Positions 51,897 through 60,868 of a DNA stretch of 64,000 nucleotides are shown one piece after another. The notes under the pieces were generated by a model that searched no databases, had not been told where the DNA came from, and saw nothing but the letters and a program-made list of their open reading frames with translations. Every line of letters starts with the position of its first letter. Within the stretch, counting starts at the first letter, position 1. This DNA is from CAXRBC01 sp041158045 (GTDB lineage Bacteria > Actinomycetota > Acidimicrobiia > Acidimicrobiales > Ilumatobacteraceae). Where the stretch lies: the NCBI GenBank assembly GCA_041158045.1, contig JBEBCD010000057.1, positions 62,001 to 126,000 of the forward strand. The letters run 5' to 3'. Made by a program: the position numbers and the translations under genes.

Positions 51897-52646
51897 GTGC
51901 GGCGGCTGCGCGCGCTCGCCCGTGAGCGGCGCCTGCGCGACGCCGAGGGCGTCGCGGTCGTCGAGGGTCCGACCCTCGTCGCCGAGGCGCTGCGCGCCGG
52001 CTGGGAGATCGAGTCGCAGTACCTCGCGCCCGGTGCGGACCCCGTCCCGGGCGCGGGCGAGGCGTGGCCGCTCGCCGAGGGCGTGATCGAGAGGGTCGCG
52101 ACCACGACGACCCCGCAGCCCGTCATCGCCGTCGCGCGCCGCCCCGCGCGCCCCGCGACGATGCTCGCCGACCTCGCCGCGCGCGGCGAGTGGATCGTCG
52201 TCGCCGACGCGATCGCCGACCCGGGCAACCTCGGCACGCTCATGCGCTCCTGCGAGGCCGCGGGCGCGGGCGCCCTCGCCGTATCCGGCGGCGCCGATGC
52301 CTGGCACCCGCGCGTCGTGCGCGCGTCGGCGGGCGCCGCCTTCCACCTCCCCGTCGTGCGCGCATCGGCGGGGGAGGCCTCCGCCGCCGGCTTCCGCGTC
52401 GTGGGGACGAGCTCCCACGAGCGCCCGGGCGCGCGCGACTACCGCGACGCCGACTGGTCGGGCGCGGTCGCGCTCGCGGTGGGCAACGAGGCGCACGGCC
52501 TCGGCGACGACGCGAGCGGCGCGGTGCGCGAGTGGGTGACGATCCCGCACGCGGGACGCGCCGAGAGCCTCAACGTCGCGATGGCGACGACGGTCCTGTG
52601 CTTCGAGATCGCGGGGCGCCGTCGACCGTCGCGACGCGACGATTAG
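51897..52646 (+). CDS. SpoU/TrmH-family RNA 2'-O-methyltransferase
   Basis: SPOUT methyltransferase of 249 residues from GTG 51897. Knot motifs are DAIADPGNLGTLMRSCEAAG, AVGNEAHGLG and the C-terminal IPHAGRAESLNVAMA. It methylates a ribose in rRNA or tRNA; the exact site is unknown, but homologues here are often named TsnR. Family homology extends upstream (LALRNERVRRLRAL), which would fit a start at CTG 51861 overlapping the rplT stop (CTGA). The TAG stop begins the pheS -10 box. Confidence 0.9.
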   Translation: MRRLRALARERRLRDAEGVAVVEGPTLVAEALRAGWEIESQYLAPGADPVPGAGEAWPLAEGVIERVATTTTPQPVIAVARRPARPATMLADLAARGEWIVVADAIADPGNLGTLMRSCEAAGAGALAVSGGADAWHPRVVRASAGAAFHLPVVRASAGEASAAGFRVVGTSSHERPGARDYRDADWSGAVALAVGNEAHGLGDDASGAVREWVTIPHAGRAESLNVAMATTVLCFEIAGRRRPSRRDD

Positions 52647-52649
52647 CGT
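52644..52649 (+). promoter_or_regulatory. -10 box TAGCGT for leaderless pheS
   Basis: TAGCGT starts with the stop codon of the methyltransferase gene and ends 7 bases before GTG 52657. It overlaps the alternative GTG 52648, arguing for the later start. Confidence 0.5.
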
Positions 52650-52656
52650 GGCGCCC

Positions 52657-53667
52657 GTGCATCCGCTCGTCGAGGAGGTGCGCGCGGCGCTCGAGGCCGG
52701 GCGTGCCGCCATCGCCGCGGCCGCCGACCCCGACGCGCTGCGGCGCGCCGCGGCCGAGCACGCGGGCAAGCGGTCGGCCATCGCGGGCCTGAAGGCCCGC
52801 CTCGGCGCGGTCACCGACCCGGAGGCCCGCAAGGAGGCGGGGCGGGCGATCCACGAGGCGGGCGCGGCGCTCGACGCCCTCGCCGCCGCGCGGGAGGCCG
52901 AGCTCGGCGCGGCCGACGTGGCGCGCCGCGTCGCGGGGGAGGCGATGGACCTCACGGAGCACCTCGGGGCGCGCCGCACCGGCCACGCCCACGTGGTGAC
53001 GCAGGCGTGGGAGCGCCTCGAGGACGTCTTCGTCGGCATGGGCTTCCGCGTCGCGGAGGGCCCCGAGATCGAGACCGACGAGATGAACTTCACGGCGCTC
53101 AACATGCCGCCGAGCCACCCGGCGCGCAGCGAGTTCGACACCATGTTCGTCGAGTACGGCGAGCCGGGGAGCACGCTGCTGCGCACCCACACGTCGCCCG
53201 TGCAGATCCGCGTCATGCGCGAGTGGGACCTGCCGATCTATGCGGTGATGCCGGGCCGCGTCTTCCGCCGCGACACGCCCGACGCCACGCACATGCCCGT
53301 GTTCCACCAGATCGAGGGCCTCGTCGTCGACCGCGACGTCACCTTCGCGCATCTCGCCGGCACGATCGAGGCGTTCACCAAGGCGTTCTTCGGGAGCGAC
53401 TTCACCAGCCGCTTGCGCCCCTCGTACTTCCCGTTCACCGAGCCGAGCGCCGAGTTCGACATCCGCCGGGCGGACGGCGAGTGGATCGAGCTCGGCGGGT
53501 GCGGCATGGTGCACCCCGCGGTGCTGCGCGCGGGCGGCATCGACCCGGAGCGCTGGTCGGGCTTCGCCTTCGGCTTCGGCATCGACCGGATGGCCAAGGA
53601 GCGCCACGGCATCGACGACCTGCGCGACATGTACTCCGGCGACGTGCGCTTCGCGCGCCAGTTCTGA
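52657..53667 (+). CDS. pheS: Phenylalanyl-tRNA synthetase, alpha chain
   Basis: PheS of 336 residues. An N-terminal coiled coil (about 1-90) leads to the class II core: GFRVAEGPEIETDEMNF, LRTHTSPVQIR, PGRVFRRDTPDATHMPVFHQ and FGFGIDRMAKERHGI. Start GTG 52657 is preferred to GTG 52648 because the putative -10 box overlaps the latter. Forms an alpha2beta2 enzyme with pheT, 10 bases downstream. Confidence 0.96.
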   Translation: MHPLVEEVRAALEAGRAAIAAAADPDALRRAAAEHAGKRSAIAGLKARLGAVTDPEARKEAGRAIHEAGAALDALAAAREAELGAADVARRVAGEAMDLTEHLGARRTGHAHVVTQAWERLEDVFVGMGFRVAEGPEIETDEMNFTALNMPPSHPARSEFDTMFVEYGEPGSTLLRTHTSPVQIRVMREWDLPIYAVMPGRVFRRDTPDATHMPVFHQIEGLVVDRDVTFAHLAGTIEAFTKAFFGSDFTSRLRPSYFPFTEPSAEFDIRRADGEWIELGGCGMVHPAVLRAGGIDPERWSGFAFGFGIDRMAKERHGIDDLRDMYSGDVRFARQF

Positions 53668-53677
53668 GGCGGCGATC

Positions 53678-56035
53678 GTGAGGGTCCTGCGCTCCTGGCT
53701 GGACGAGTTCGGCCCCATCTCCCGCGCCGCCCGCACTCCCGAGCGCCTCGCCGAGGTGCTGACGTCGCTCGGTCTCGCCGTCGAGTCGACGACGCACGTC
53801 GGCGCACCCGTGCCCGGCGTCGTGGTGGCCCGCGTGGTGCGCACGGAGCGGCACCCGAAGGCCGACAAGGTGCAGCGGGTCTGGGTCGACGCGGGCGACG
53901 GCGAACGCCACGTCTGGTGCGGCGCGTTCAACATGGCACCGGGCGACCTCGTGCCCCTCGCGACGCTCGGCACGACGATGCCCGACGGACGCGCCATCGC
54001 GCGCCGCGAGATCCTCGGCGTCGCCTCCGAGGGCATGCTCTGCTCGGCCGCCGAGCTCGGCATCGGCACGGGGGACGAGGGCATCGCCATCCTCCCGCCC
54101 GGGCTGCGCCCCGGCCGCGACGCCTTCGCGGCGCTCGGGATCCGACCCGACGTCGTCTACGAGCTCGACGTGACGCGCAACCGCCCGGACGCCACCGGCC
54201 ACCTCGGCGTCGCTCGTGATCTCGCGGCGCACCTGCGCGTGCGCTTCGCGCCCCCCGCGGGCGACCGAGCGCGGCGGGGACCCCGCCGCACGCTGCCCGT
54301 GCGGATCCTCGATCGCCGCCGCTGCGCGCGCGTGCGGCTCACGGTCATGTCGGGGGTGGTCGTCGGCCCGTCGCCGGCGCACCTGCAGCGGCGCCTCGCA
54401 CACGCCGGCATGCGCCCGATCAACAACGTGGTCGACGCGACCAACCTCGCGATGCTCGAGACCAACCAGCCGACCCACGCCTACGACGCGGCCCGCCTCG
54501 CGCGCGGCCTGCGCATCCGCCTCGCACGCGTCGGCGAGACGATCGCGACGCTCGACGGCGCGACGCGCACCTGCACCGACGACGACCTGCTCATCTGCGA
54601 CGGCGCCGACGTGCCGGTCGGCATCGCCGGCGTCATGGGCGGGCTCGACAGCGAGATCTCCGCGACCACCACCGAGATCGCGCTCGAGGCCGCCTGGTTC
54701 GAGCCCTCCGGCATCCGCCGCACGAGCCAGCGCATGGCCCTGCGCACCGAGGCCTCCGCGCGCTTCGAGCGGGGCGTCGACCCGCTCGGCATCGACCACG
54801 CGGTGGCCCGCGTCGCCGCCATCCTCCGCGAGTCCTGCCCGGGGCTCGTCGTGCACGCCGGGGCCGCCGACCCCCGCACCCCGCACCTGCCGCGGCCGCG
54901 ACGCGCGACGCTGCGGGTCGCCCAGGTGGGGCGCATCCTCGGCACGCCGATGACCGCGGCCGCGATCCGCACCACGCTCGGGCGCATGGGCTTCGCCGTG
55001 CGCGGCGCGGGGCCCCGCCTCTCGGTCGTCGTGCCCACCTGGCGGCCGGACGTGGCGGCGGAGATCGACCTCATCGAGGAGCTCGCACGCCACCACGGGT
55101 ACGCCCGGCTCGGGCGCGTCGTGCCCCCGGCCGCGCGCGCCGGCGCGCTCTCCCCGCTGCAGCTGCGCCGCCGGACCCTGCGGCGCGCCGTCCTCGCCCT
55201 CGGGGCGTCGGAGGTCATGCCGCAGCCCTTCCTCGACCCCGCCGAGCACGCGCGGGCCGGGGTGCCGGACGGCGAGGCCCTGCACCTCGCCAACCCGCTC
55301 GTGGCGGAGGAGAGCGTCCTGCGGGTCTCCCTGCGGCCGGGGCTGCTGCGCGCGATCGCGTCCAACCAGTCCTTCGGGACCCGCGAGCCCTTCCTCTCGG
55401 AGCTCGGCCACGTCTACCCCCGGGGCGCCGCCCCCGCCGCCGCGGGGTCGCTGCCCGACGAGCGCGAGCACCTCTGCATCGTGCGCGCGGGCGCCGACGC
55501 GGGGGAGGCCACCGCGTGGTGGGCCGAGCTCGCCGCGGTCATGGGCGTCGGGGCCCAGCTCGACCAGCGGCGCGTGCCGCCCGGCTACCACCCGACGCGC
55601 TCCGCGACCCTCGCGCGCGGACCGCGCGAGGTCGGCCACGTCGGCGAGATCGACCCGGCGGTGCTCGCGCGCTACGGCATCGAGGGCCGCGTCGCGTGCC
55701 TCGAGCTCGACGCGGGTGCGCTGCTCGCCGAGACGCCGCGCGTGCCGACGGCGCGACCCGTGAGTCGCTACCCGGCCTCCGACGTCGACCTCGCCTTCGT
55801 CGCGCCCGCGGGCGTCACTGCGGAGGCGCTGCGCAAGGCGCTGCGCACCGCGGCGGGCGCGCTCACCGAGGACGTCGCGCTCTTCGACGTGTACCGCCGC
55901 GAGGGCGAGCGCAGCCTCGCGTTCCGCGTGCGGCTGCGCAGCGCCGAGCGCACGCTCACCGACGCAGACCTCGCGTCCGCGCGCGCTGCGTGCATCGCGG
56001 CGGCGACGCGCCTCGGCGCGACGCTCCGCGCCTAG
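53678..56035 (+). CDS. pheT: Phenylalanyl-tRNA synthetase, beta chain
   Basis: PheT of 785 residues with the usual modules: N-terminal tRNA-binding EMAP-like domain (ARVVRTERHPKADKVQRVWV), B3/B4 editing domain (RPINNVVDATNLAML, GGLDSEIS), B5 domain, catalytic-like core and C-terminal anticodon domain (SDVDLAFVAPAGV). GTG start. Its TAG stop interlocks with the stop of the convergent yqgE inside one CTAG. Confidence 0.96.
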   Translation: MRVLRSWLDEFGPISRAARTPERLAEVLTSLGLAVESTTHVGAPVPGVVVARVVRTERHPKADKVQRVWVDAGDGERHVWCGAFNMAPGDLVPLATLGTTMPDGRAIARREILGVASEGMLCSAAELGIGTGDEGIAILPPGLRPGRDAFAALGIRPDVVYELDVTRNRPDATGHLGVARDLAAHLRVRFAPPAGDRARRGPRRTLPVRILDRRRCARVRLTVMSGVVVGPSPAHLQRRLAHAGMRPINNVVDATNLAMLETNQPTHAYDAARLARGLRIRLARVGETIATLDGATRTCTDDDLLICDGADVPVGIAGVMGGLDSEISATTTEIALEAAWFEPSGIRRTSQRMALRTEASARFERGVDPLGIDHAVARVAAILRESCPGLVVHAGAADPRTPHLPRPRRATLRVAQVGRILGTPMTAAAIRTTLGRMGFAVRGAGPRLSVVVPTWRPDVAAEIDLIEELARHHGYARLGRVVPPAARAGALSPLQLRRRTLRRAVLALGASEVMPQPFLDPAEHARAGVPDGEALHLANPLVAEESVLRVSLRPGLLRAIASNQSFGTREPFLSELGHVYPRGAAPAAAGSLPDEREHLCIVRAGADAGEATAWWAELAAVMGVGAQLDQRRVPPGYHPTRSATLARGPREVGHVGEIDPAVLARYGIEGRVACLELDAGALLAETPRVPTARPVSRYPASDVDLAFVAPAGVTAEALRKALRTAAGALTEDVALFDVYRREGERSLAFRVRLRSAERTLTDADLASARAACIAAATRLGATLRA

Positions 56036-56664
56036 TTGCGCGTCGGGTCGGCGGGGTAGTCCCGCAGCCACGAGGTGGCGCCCGGCTGGCGAGCGATGAC
56101 GTCGCGCCACAGCGTCGTCGGCGACGCGCAGAAGACGTCGTCGAAGTCGCGTCCCGCGAGCGACTCGGCGAGGATCCACCCCTCCATCTCGAGCTCGCCG
56201 TCGAGCTGCCCGGGCCCCCAGCCCGCGTAGCCGCGGTACACGCGGAGCCGTTCGCACTCGCCCGCGAGCGTCGGGTCCGCCGACAGGTCGACGCTCACGA
56301 GCTCGAGGCCCGCGCCGTCGCGCGCCGTCGACTGCCCGACGCGGCTGACCCACGGACGCTCGGCGTCGCGCACGGTGGCGAGCGCCATCAGCGCGGCGGG
56401 CTGCACGGGCCCGCCCTCGAAGACCCGCTGCGGCTCGCTCGCGCCGTCGAGCCAGCCCGCGATGCGCCGGCCCGTGTCGCCGGCCCGATCGATCTGCGCG
56501 GGGTCGAGGGAGGCGATCGGGCGGGTGAGCACGAGCCCGAAGGCGCCGTCGGTGCCGTGGTCGAGGACCGCCACGACGGACCGGCGGAAGTTGCGGTCCT
56601 CCATGAGGGGGCTCGCCACGAGCAGCCGCTGGTGGGCTCGGCCCCGGTCGGCGGGGTCGGCCAC
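56032..56664 (-). CDS. YqgE/AlgH family protein (UPF0301)
   Basis: 210 residues on the minus strand. HQRLLVASPLMEDRNFRRSVV, FGLVLTRPI, FEGGPVQP and the central RVYRGYAGWGPGQLDGELE are the family signature. Function is unknown; named AlgH from Pseudomonas, but a general role has not been shown. Starts at a minus-strand GTG with a TANNNT hexamer 6 bases upstream, facing away from argC. Confidence 0.92.
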   Translation of the reverse strand: MADPADRGRAHQRLLVASPLMEDRNFRRSVVAVLDHGTDGAFGLVLTRPIASLDPAQIDRAGDTGRRIAGWLDGASEPQRVFEGGPVQPAALMALATVRDAERPWVSRVGQSTARDGAGLELVSVDLSADPTLAGECERLRVYRGYAGWGPGQLDGELEMEGWILAESLAGRDFDDVFCASPTTLWRDVIARQPGATSWLRDYPADPTRN

Positions 56665-56670
56665 GCCGCG

Positions 56671-56676
56671 ACCCTA
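56671..56676 (-). promoter_or_regulatory. -10 box TAGGGT for leaderless yqgE
   Basis: On the minus strand TAGGGT ends 6 bases before the GTG start. Its -35 region would fall near 56694-56699, touching the first ARG box. Confidence 0.5.
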
Positions 56677-56694
56677 GCCAGCACGGGATCGCCG

Positions 56695-56728
56695 TGCATC
56701 ACTATGCGGACGGCTGTATAGTTATGCA
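56695..56728 (+). promoter_or_regulatory. Tandem ArgR operators (ARG boxes) before argC
   Basis: Two imperfect palindromes, TGCATCACTATGCG (56695-56708) and TGTATAGTTATGCA (56715-56728), each differ little from TGMATWWWWATKCA and have centres 20 bases apart. That is the usual one-turn-times-two arrangement for an ArgR hexamer. They are AT-rich islands in very GC-rich DNA. The second covers the putative argC -10 box, so arginine-bound ArgR (gene in the same operon) should repress. Confidence 0.75.
56717..56722 (+). promoter_or_regulatory. -10 box TATAGT for argC
   Basis: TATAGT lies inside the second ARG box and ends 9 bases before the argC ATG, so the mRNA would be leaderless or nearly so. 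Confidence 0.55.
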
Positions 56729-56731
56729 GTC

Positions 56732-57784
56732 ATGCCTCCGACCCCTCATAGCTCGCCGGGCGTGCTGCGGGCCGCGGTGCTCGGGGCGTCGGGGTACGTC
56801 GGGACCGAGGTCCTGAGGCTGCTCGTCGGCCACCCGCACCTCGACGTCGCGTACGCGGCGGGGGACTCCCAGGCGGGCTCGCTCGCCTCCGCGATCGCGC
56901 CGAGTCTCGCCGCGGCGTACCCGGACCTCGTCGTCGAGGAGCTCGACGCCGGCCGCGCGCGCGAGTGCGACGTGGTGTTCCTCGCGCTGCCGCACGAGGC
57001 GTCGATGGCCCTCGTGCCCGAGCTCGTCGACCGCGTGCGCCTCGTGGTCGACCTCTCCGCCGCGTTCCGCCTCGCGGATGCCGCGGCGTATCCGCGGTGG
57101 TACGGATTCTCCCACTCCGCGCCCGAGCTGCTCGCGCGCGCCGCGTACGGGCTACCCGAGCTCGGCCGCGACCGCCTGCGGGGTGCGACCCTCGTCGCGA
57201 CCCCGGGCTGCTACGTCACCGCCGCGTCGCTCGCGCTGCGCCCCCTCGTCGAGGCCGGCATCATCGACCCGCGGGGCGTCGTCGTCGACGCGGCGTCGGG
57301 CGTCTCGGGTGCGGGTCGCGCGCTGAAGGCGCCGTACCTCTTCGGCTCGGTCAACGAGGACTTCACCGCCTACGGGCTCCTCGATCACCGGCACACCCCG
57401 GAGATCGAGCAGGTCACGGGCGCCGAGGTGCTCTTCACCCCCCACCTCGCGCCGATGAACCGCGGCATCCTCGCCACGTGCTATGCGCGGCCCGCGGCGG
57501 GCACCGCGCCGACGACCGCGACGCTGCTCGCGACCCTCGCGCGGCGCTACGAGGGCGAGCCCTTCGTCGTCGTGCGGCCCGCCCCGCCCTCGACCAAGGC
57601 GACGCTCGGGACCAACGCCGCCCACCTCACGGCGCGCCACGACCCCCGCACCGGCTGGATCGTCGCGCTCTGCGCGATCGACAACCTCACCAAGGGGGCC
57701 GCGGGCGGCGCCGTCCAGGCGGCCAACGTGGCGCTCGGCTGGGACGAGACCGCGGGCCTCTCCCGCGTGGGGCTGTACCCGTGA
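56732..57784 (+). CDS. argC: N-acetyl-gamma-glutamyl-phosphate reductase
   Basis: ArgC of 350 residues. NADP-binding AVLGASGYVGTEVLRLL, the catalytic Cys in TPGCYVTAA, and HRHTPEIEQ with PHLAPMNRGILAT are typical. Third step of arginine synthesis. First gene of argC-B-D-F-R-H, overlapping argB by 4 bases; argJ, which usually sits in between in actinomycetes, is absent. Confidence 0.96.
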   Translation: MPPTPHSSPGVLRAAVLGASGYVGTEVLRLLVGHPHLDVAYAAGDSQAGSLASAIAPSLAAAYPDLVVEELDAGRARECDVVFLALPHEASMALVPELVDRVRLVVDLSAAFRLADAAAYPRWYGFSHSAPELLARAAYGLPELGRDRLRGATLVATPGCYVTAASLALRPLVEAGIIDPRGVVVDAASGVSGAGRALKAPYLFGSVNEDFTAYGLLDHRHTPEIEQVTGAEVLFTPHLAPMNRGILATCYARPAAGTAPTTATLLATLARRYEGEPFVVVRPAPPSTKATLGTNAAHLTARHDPRTGWIVALCAIDNLTKGAAGGAVQAANVALGWDETAGLSRVGLYP

Positions 57785-58740
57785 GCGCCGCACCGCGCGC
57801 GACGGCCGCGGCGGGCAGCGCCGGGCCCGCGGCCACGGCGGCCGTGCTGCTCGAGGCCCTCCCGTACATCCGGCGCTTCGCCGGCGACGTGATCGTCGTG
57901 AAGTACGGGGGCAACGCCCTCGCGGGCTCGAGCGGCGGCGAGGACGAGGCCCTCGCGTCCTTCGCCCGCGACGTGGCGCTCCTCCACGCCGTCGGCATGC
58001 GCCCCGTCGTCGTCCACGGCGGCGGGCCGCAGATCTCGCGGATGTCGGAGCGGCTCGGCAAGACCCCGACGTTCCACCGGGGCCTGCGGGTCACCGACGC
58101 CGAGACCATGGAGATCGTGCGGATGGTGCTGCTCGGGGACGTCAACCCGCGGCTCGTCGCGGCGATCAACCACCACGGCGACCTCGCGGTCGGCGTCTCG
58201 GGGCACGACGCGGGGATGCTGCGCGTGACCCGCCGCGATCCCGCGCTCGGCTTCGTCGGCGACGTCGAGCGGGTCGACCCGACCGTGCTGCGCGACCTCA
58301 TCGGCGCGGGGCGCGTCCCCGTCGTCGCGACGATCGGCACCGACGCGGCGGGCGAGGCGCACAACGTCAACGCCGACACGGCGGCCGCGGCGATCGCGGT
58401 GGCGCTCGGCGCGCGCAAGTACGTGGCCCTCACCGACGTCGAGGGGGTGCGCCGCGACGCGCGCGACGCGGCCTCGCTCGTGCGCCGCGCGACGGTCGCC
58501 GAGATGCGCGGCCTGCTCGCCTCCGGGGCCATCGAGGGCGGGATGATCCCCAAGGTCGAGGGCGTCGTGCACGCCGTCGAGTCGGGCGTCGACCACGGCC
58601 ACGTGCTCGACGGGCGGGTGCCGCACGTGCTCCTCCTCGAGTTCCTCACCGACGAGGGCATCGGGACCAAGATCACGCGTACCGCGGAGGCGCCATCCGC
58701 GCGCGCGTCCGCCCCCGCCGGGGGAGCGTCCGCGCCGTGA
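57781..58740 (+). CDS. argB: Acetylglutamate kinase
   Basis: 319 residues. VIVVKYGGNAL binds ATP phosphates, VVVHGGGPQISRM and the NVNADTAAAAIAVAL stretch bind acetylglutamate and ATP, and GGMIPKVEG closes the site. An Ala/Ser/Pro tail of about 20 residues ends it. Second step of arginine synthesis and often feedback-inhibited by arginine. GTG start overlapping argC. Confidence 0.96.
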   Translation: MSAAPRATAAAGSAGPAATAAVLLEALPYIRRFAGDVIVVKYGGNALAGSSGGEDEALASFARDVALLHAVGMRPVVVHGGGPQISRMSERLGKTPTFHRGLRVTDAETMEIVRMVLLGDVNPRLVAAINHHGDLAVGVSGHDAGMLRVTRRDPALGFVGDVERVDPTVLRDLIGAGRVPVVATIGTDAAGEAHNVNADTAAAAIAVALGARKYVALTDVEGVRRDARDAASLVRRATVAEMRGLLASGAIEGGMIPKVEGVVHAVESGVDHGHVLDGRVPHVLLLEFLTDEGIGTKITRTAEAPSARASAPAGGASAP

Positions 58741-59951
58741 GCGCCTCCCACGCGTTCGCCGAGTCGGCCGTCGCGCGCGCCGCCGCGGGCGGACGCCCCG
58801 ATTGCCCGTTCATGCCGGTGTTCGGCGCCCCCTCCGTGATGTTCGTCCGCGGCGAGGGCACCCGCCTGTGGGACGCCGACGGCCGGGCGTACCTCGACTT
58901 CCTCTCGGGCATCGCCGTCACGTCGCTCGGCCACGCGCACCCGGTGGTCGCGGAGGCGATCGCGGCCCAGGCGCGGACCCTGCTGCACGTGAGCAACTTC
59001 TTCGCCAACCCCGTGGCCACCGAGGCCGCCGTGATGGTGGATCGGCTGCTCGGCGGGGGTGGCCAGGTGTTCTTCTGCAACTCGGGTGCGGAGGCCAACG
59101 AGGCGGCGATCAAGCTCGCGCGGCGCTTCGGCGGCCGCGGCCGCCACGTCGTCGTGAGCGCGCTCGGGAGCTTCCACGGCCGCACCCTCGCGGCCCTCGC
59201 CGCGACCGGCCAGCCGGCCAAGCAGGAGCCCTTCGCCCCGATGCCCGACGGCTTCCGCCACGTGCCCTTCGACGACGCCGCCGCCCTCGAGGCCGCGCTC
59301 GACGCGAGCGTCGCCGCGGTGCTCCTCGAGCCGATCCAGGGCGAGGGCGGCGTGGTGCCCGCGAGCCCCGAGTACCTGCGGGCGGCGCGGCGCATGTGCG
59401 ACGAGCGCGGCATCCTCCTCGTGCTCGACGAGGTCCAGACGGGCTTCGCCCGCACGGGCCGCTGGTGGGGCTTCGAGCACGCCGGCGTGCGGCCCGACGC
59501 CGTGACGCTCGCCAAGGGGATGGGCAACGGGATGCCGATCGGCGCCCTGTGGGCCCGGCGCGACGTCGCCGCGGTGTGGCGCCCCGGCGACCACGGCAGC
59601 ACCTTCTCCGGCACGGCGATCGCGACGGCGGCCGCGCTCGCCACGATGCGCACGATGGTCGAGATGGACGCGCCCGCGGTGGCCGCGGCGCGGGGCGCCG
59701 AGCTGGCGGCCGCGCTCGGGGCGCTGCCGGGCGTCGCGCGGGTGCGCGGCGCCGGCCTGCTGCTCGCCGCGGTGCTGCGCGATGGCCGGGACGCCAAGCC
59801 CGTGGCCGCCGAGGCGCTGCGGCGCGGCCTCGTGGTCAACGCGGTGGCACCCGACGCCCTGCGCCTCGCGCCGCCCCTCACGGTGTCGTCCGCCGAGATC
59901 GCGGAGGCGGTCGCGATCCTCGCGGGCGTCCTCGCGGAGGTGCCGGCGTGA
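58737..59951 (+). CDS. argD: Acetylornithine aminotransferase
   Basis: Class III PLP aminotransferase of 404 residues. GTRLWDADGRAYLDFLSGIAV, NSGAEANEAAIKLAR, SFHGRT, the cofactor Asp in LVLDEVQTGFARTG and the Schiff-base Lys in TLAKGMGNGMPIGA are present. Converts acetylglutamate semialdehyde to acetylornithine. GTG start overlapping argB by 4 bases. Confidence 0.95.
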   Translation: MSASHAFAESAVARAAAGGRPDCPFMPVFGAPSVMFVRGEGTRLWDADGRAYLDFLSGIAVTSLGHAHPVVAEAIAAQARTLLHVSNFFANPVATEAAVMVDRLLGGGGQVFFCNSGAEANEAAIKLARRFGGRGRHVVVSALGSFHGRTLAALAATGQPAKQEPFAPMPDGFRHVPFDDAAALEAALDASVAAVLLEPIQGEGGVVPASPEYLRAARRMCDERGILLVLDEVQTGFARTGRWWGFEHAGVRPDAVTLAKGMGNGMPIGALWARRDVAAVWRPGDHGSTFSGTAIATAAALATMRTMVEMDAPAVAAARGAELAAALGALPGVARVRGAGLLLAAVLRDGRDAKPVAAEALRRGLVVNAVAPDALRLAPPLTVSSAEIAEAVAILAGVLAEVPA

Positions 59952-60868
59952 GCGCCCCCGCATCGCCGCGGCACTTCCTCGACGTGACGGACCTGTCGCG
60001 CGCGGCGCTCGACGAGGTGCTCGTGCTCGCGGCGCGCCCCGCCGCGTCGCTCGGGCGCCCGCTCGCCGACGTCGGCGTGGCCCTCGTCTTCGAGAAGCCG
60101 AGCACCCGCACGCGCCACAGCATGGAGATGGCCGTCGTGCAGCTCGGCGGGCACCCGATCTTCACGCGCGCGGAGGAGGTCGGTTTCGACGATCGCGAGA
60201 CCGTGGAGGACATCACGCGCATCATGTGCGGCTACCACGGCGTGCTCGCGGCACGCGTCTTCGACCACGGCGTGCTCGCCCGCATGGCCACCGTCGCGAG
60301 CGTCCCGGTGGTCAACATGCTCTCGGACCGCTCGCACCCGCTGCAGGCGCTCGCCGACGTGCTCACCATGCGCGCCGAGCTCGGCCCGCTCGCGGGCCGC
60401 ACCGTCGCATGGGTGGGGGATTGGAACAACGTGGCCCGCTCGCTCGCGGAGGCCTGCGCCCTCGAGGGCATGGCGATCCGGGTCGGGAGCCCCGTCGGCT
60501 ACGGCCCGACGGCGGCCGAGGTGGCCCGCATCGCCGCCCTCGGCGCCGCCTCGGTGACGGCCGTCGACACGGCGGTGGAGGCCGCCCGCGGGGCGGTGGC
60601 GGTGCACACGGACGTCTTCGTCTCCATGGGCCAGGAGGCCGAGAGCTCGGAGCGCCTGCGGCGCTTCGCCGACCACCGCGTCACCGAGCGGGTCATGGCC
60701 GCCGCCGACCCCGCCGCGATCTTCATGCACTGCCTGCCGGCGCACCGCGGCGTCGAGGTCGACGCCGCGGTGATCGACGGGCCCCGCAGCCGCGTGGTGC
60801 CCCAGGCCCACCACCGGATGCACGCCGCCCGCGGCCTGCTCGCACACCTCGTGGGGGTCCGCCCGTGA
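59948..60868 (+). CDS. argF: Ornithine carbamoyltransferase
   Basis: 306 residues. Carbamoyl-phosphate site FEKPSTRTRHSMEM, the SDRSHPLQALAD stretch, GDWNNVARSL and the ornithine motif HCLPAHRG identify OTCase. Makes citrulline using carbamoyl phosphate from CarAB. GTG start overlapping argD by 4 bases. Confidence 0.97.
   Translation: MSAPASPRHFLDVTDLSRAALDEVLVLAARPAASLGRPLADVGVALVFEKPSTRTRHSMEMAVVQLGGHPIFTRAEEVGFDDRETVEDITRIMCGYHGVLAARVFDHGVLARMATVASVPVVNMLSDRSHPLQALADVLTMRAELGPLAGRTVAWVGDWNNVARSLAEACALEGMAIRVGSPVGYGPTAAEVARIAALGAASVTAVDTAVEAARGAVAVHTDVFVSMGQEAESSERLRRFADHRVTERVMAAADPAAIFMHCLPAHRGVEVDAAVIDGPRSRVVPQAHHRMHAARGLLAHLVGVRP

Noticed and set aside
52648..52650. GTG as the pheS start
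   Set aside because: It overlaps the putative -10 hexamer TAGCGT; GTG 52657 has leaderless spacing and adequate homology.
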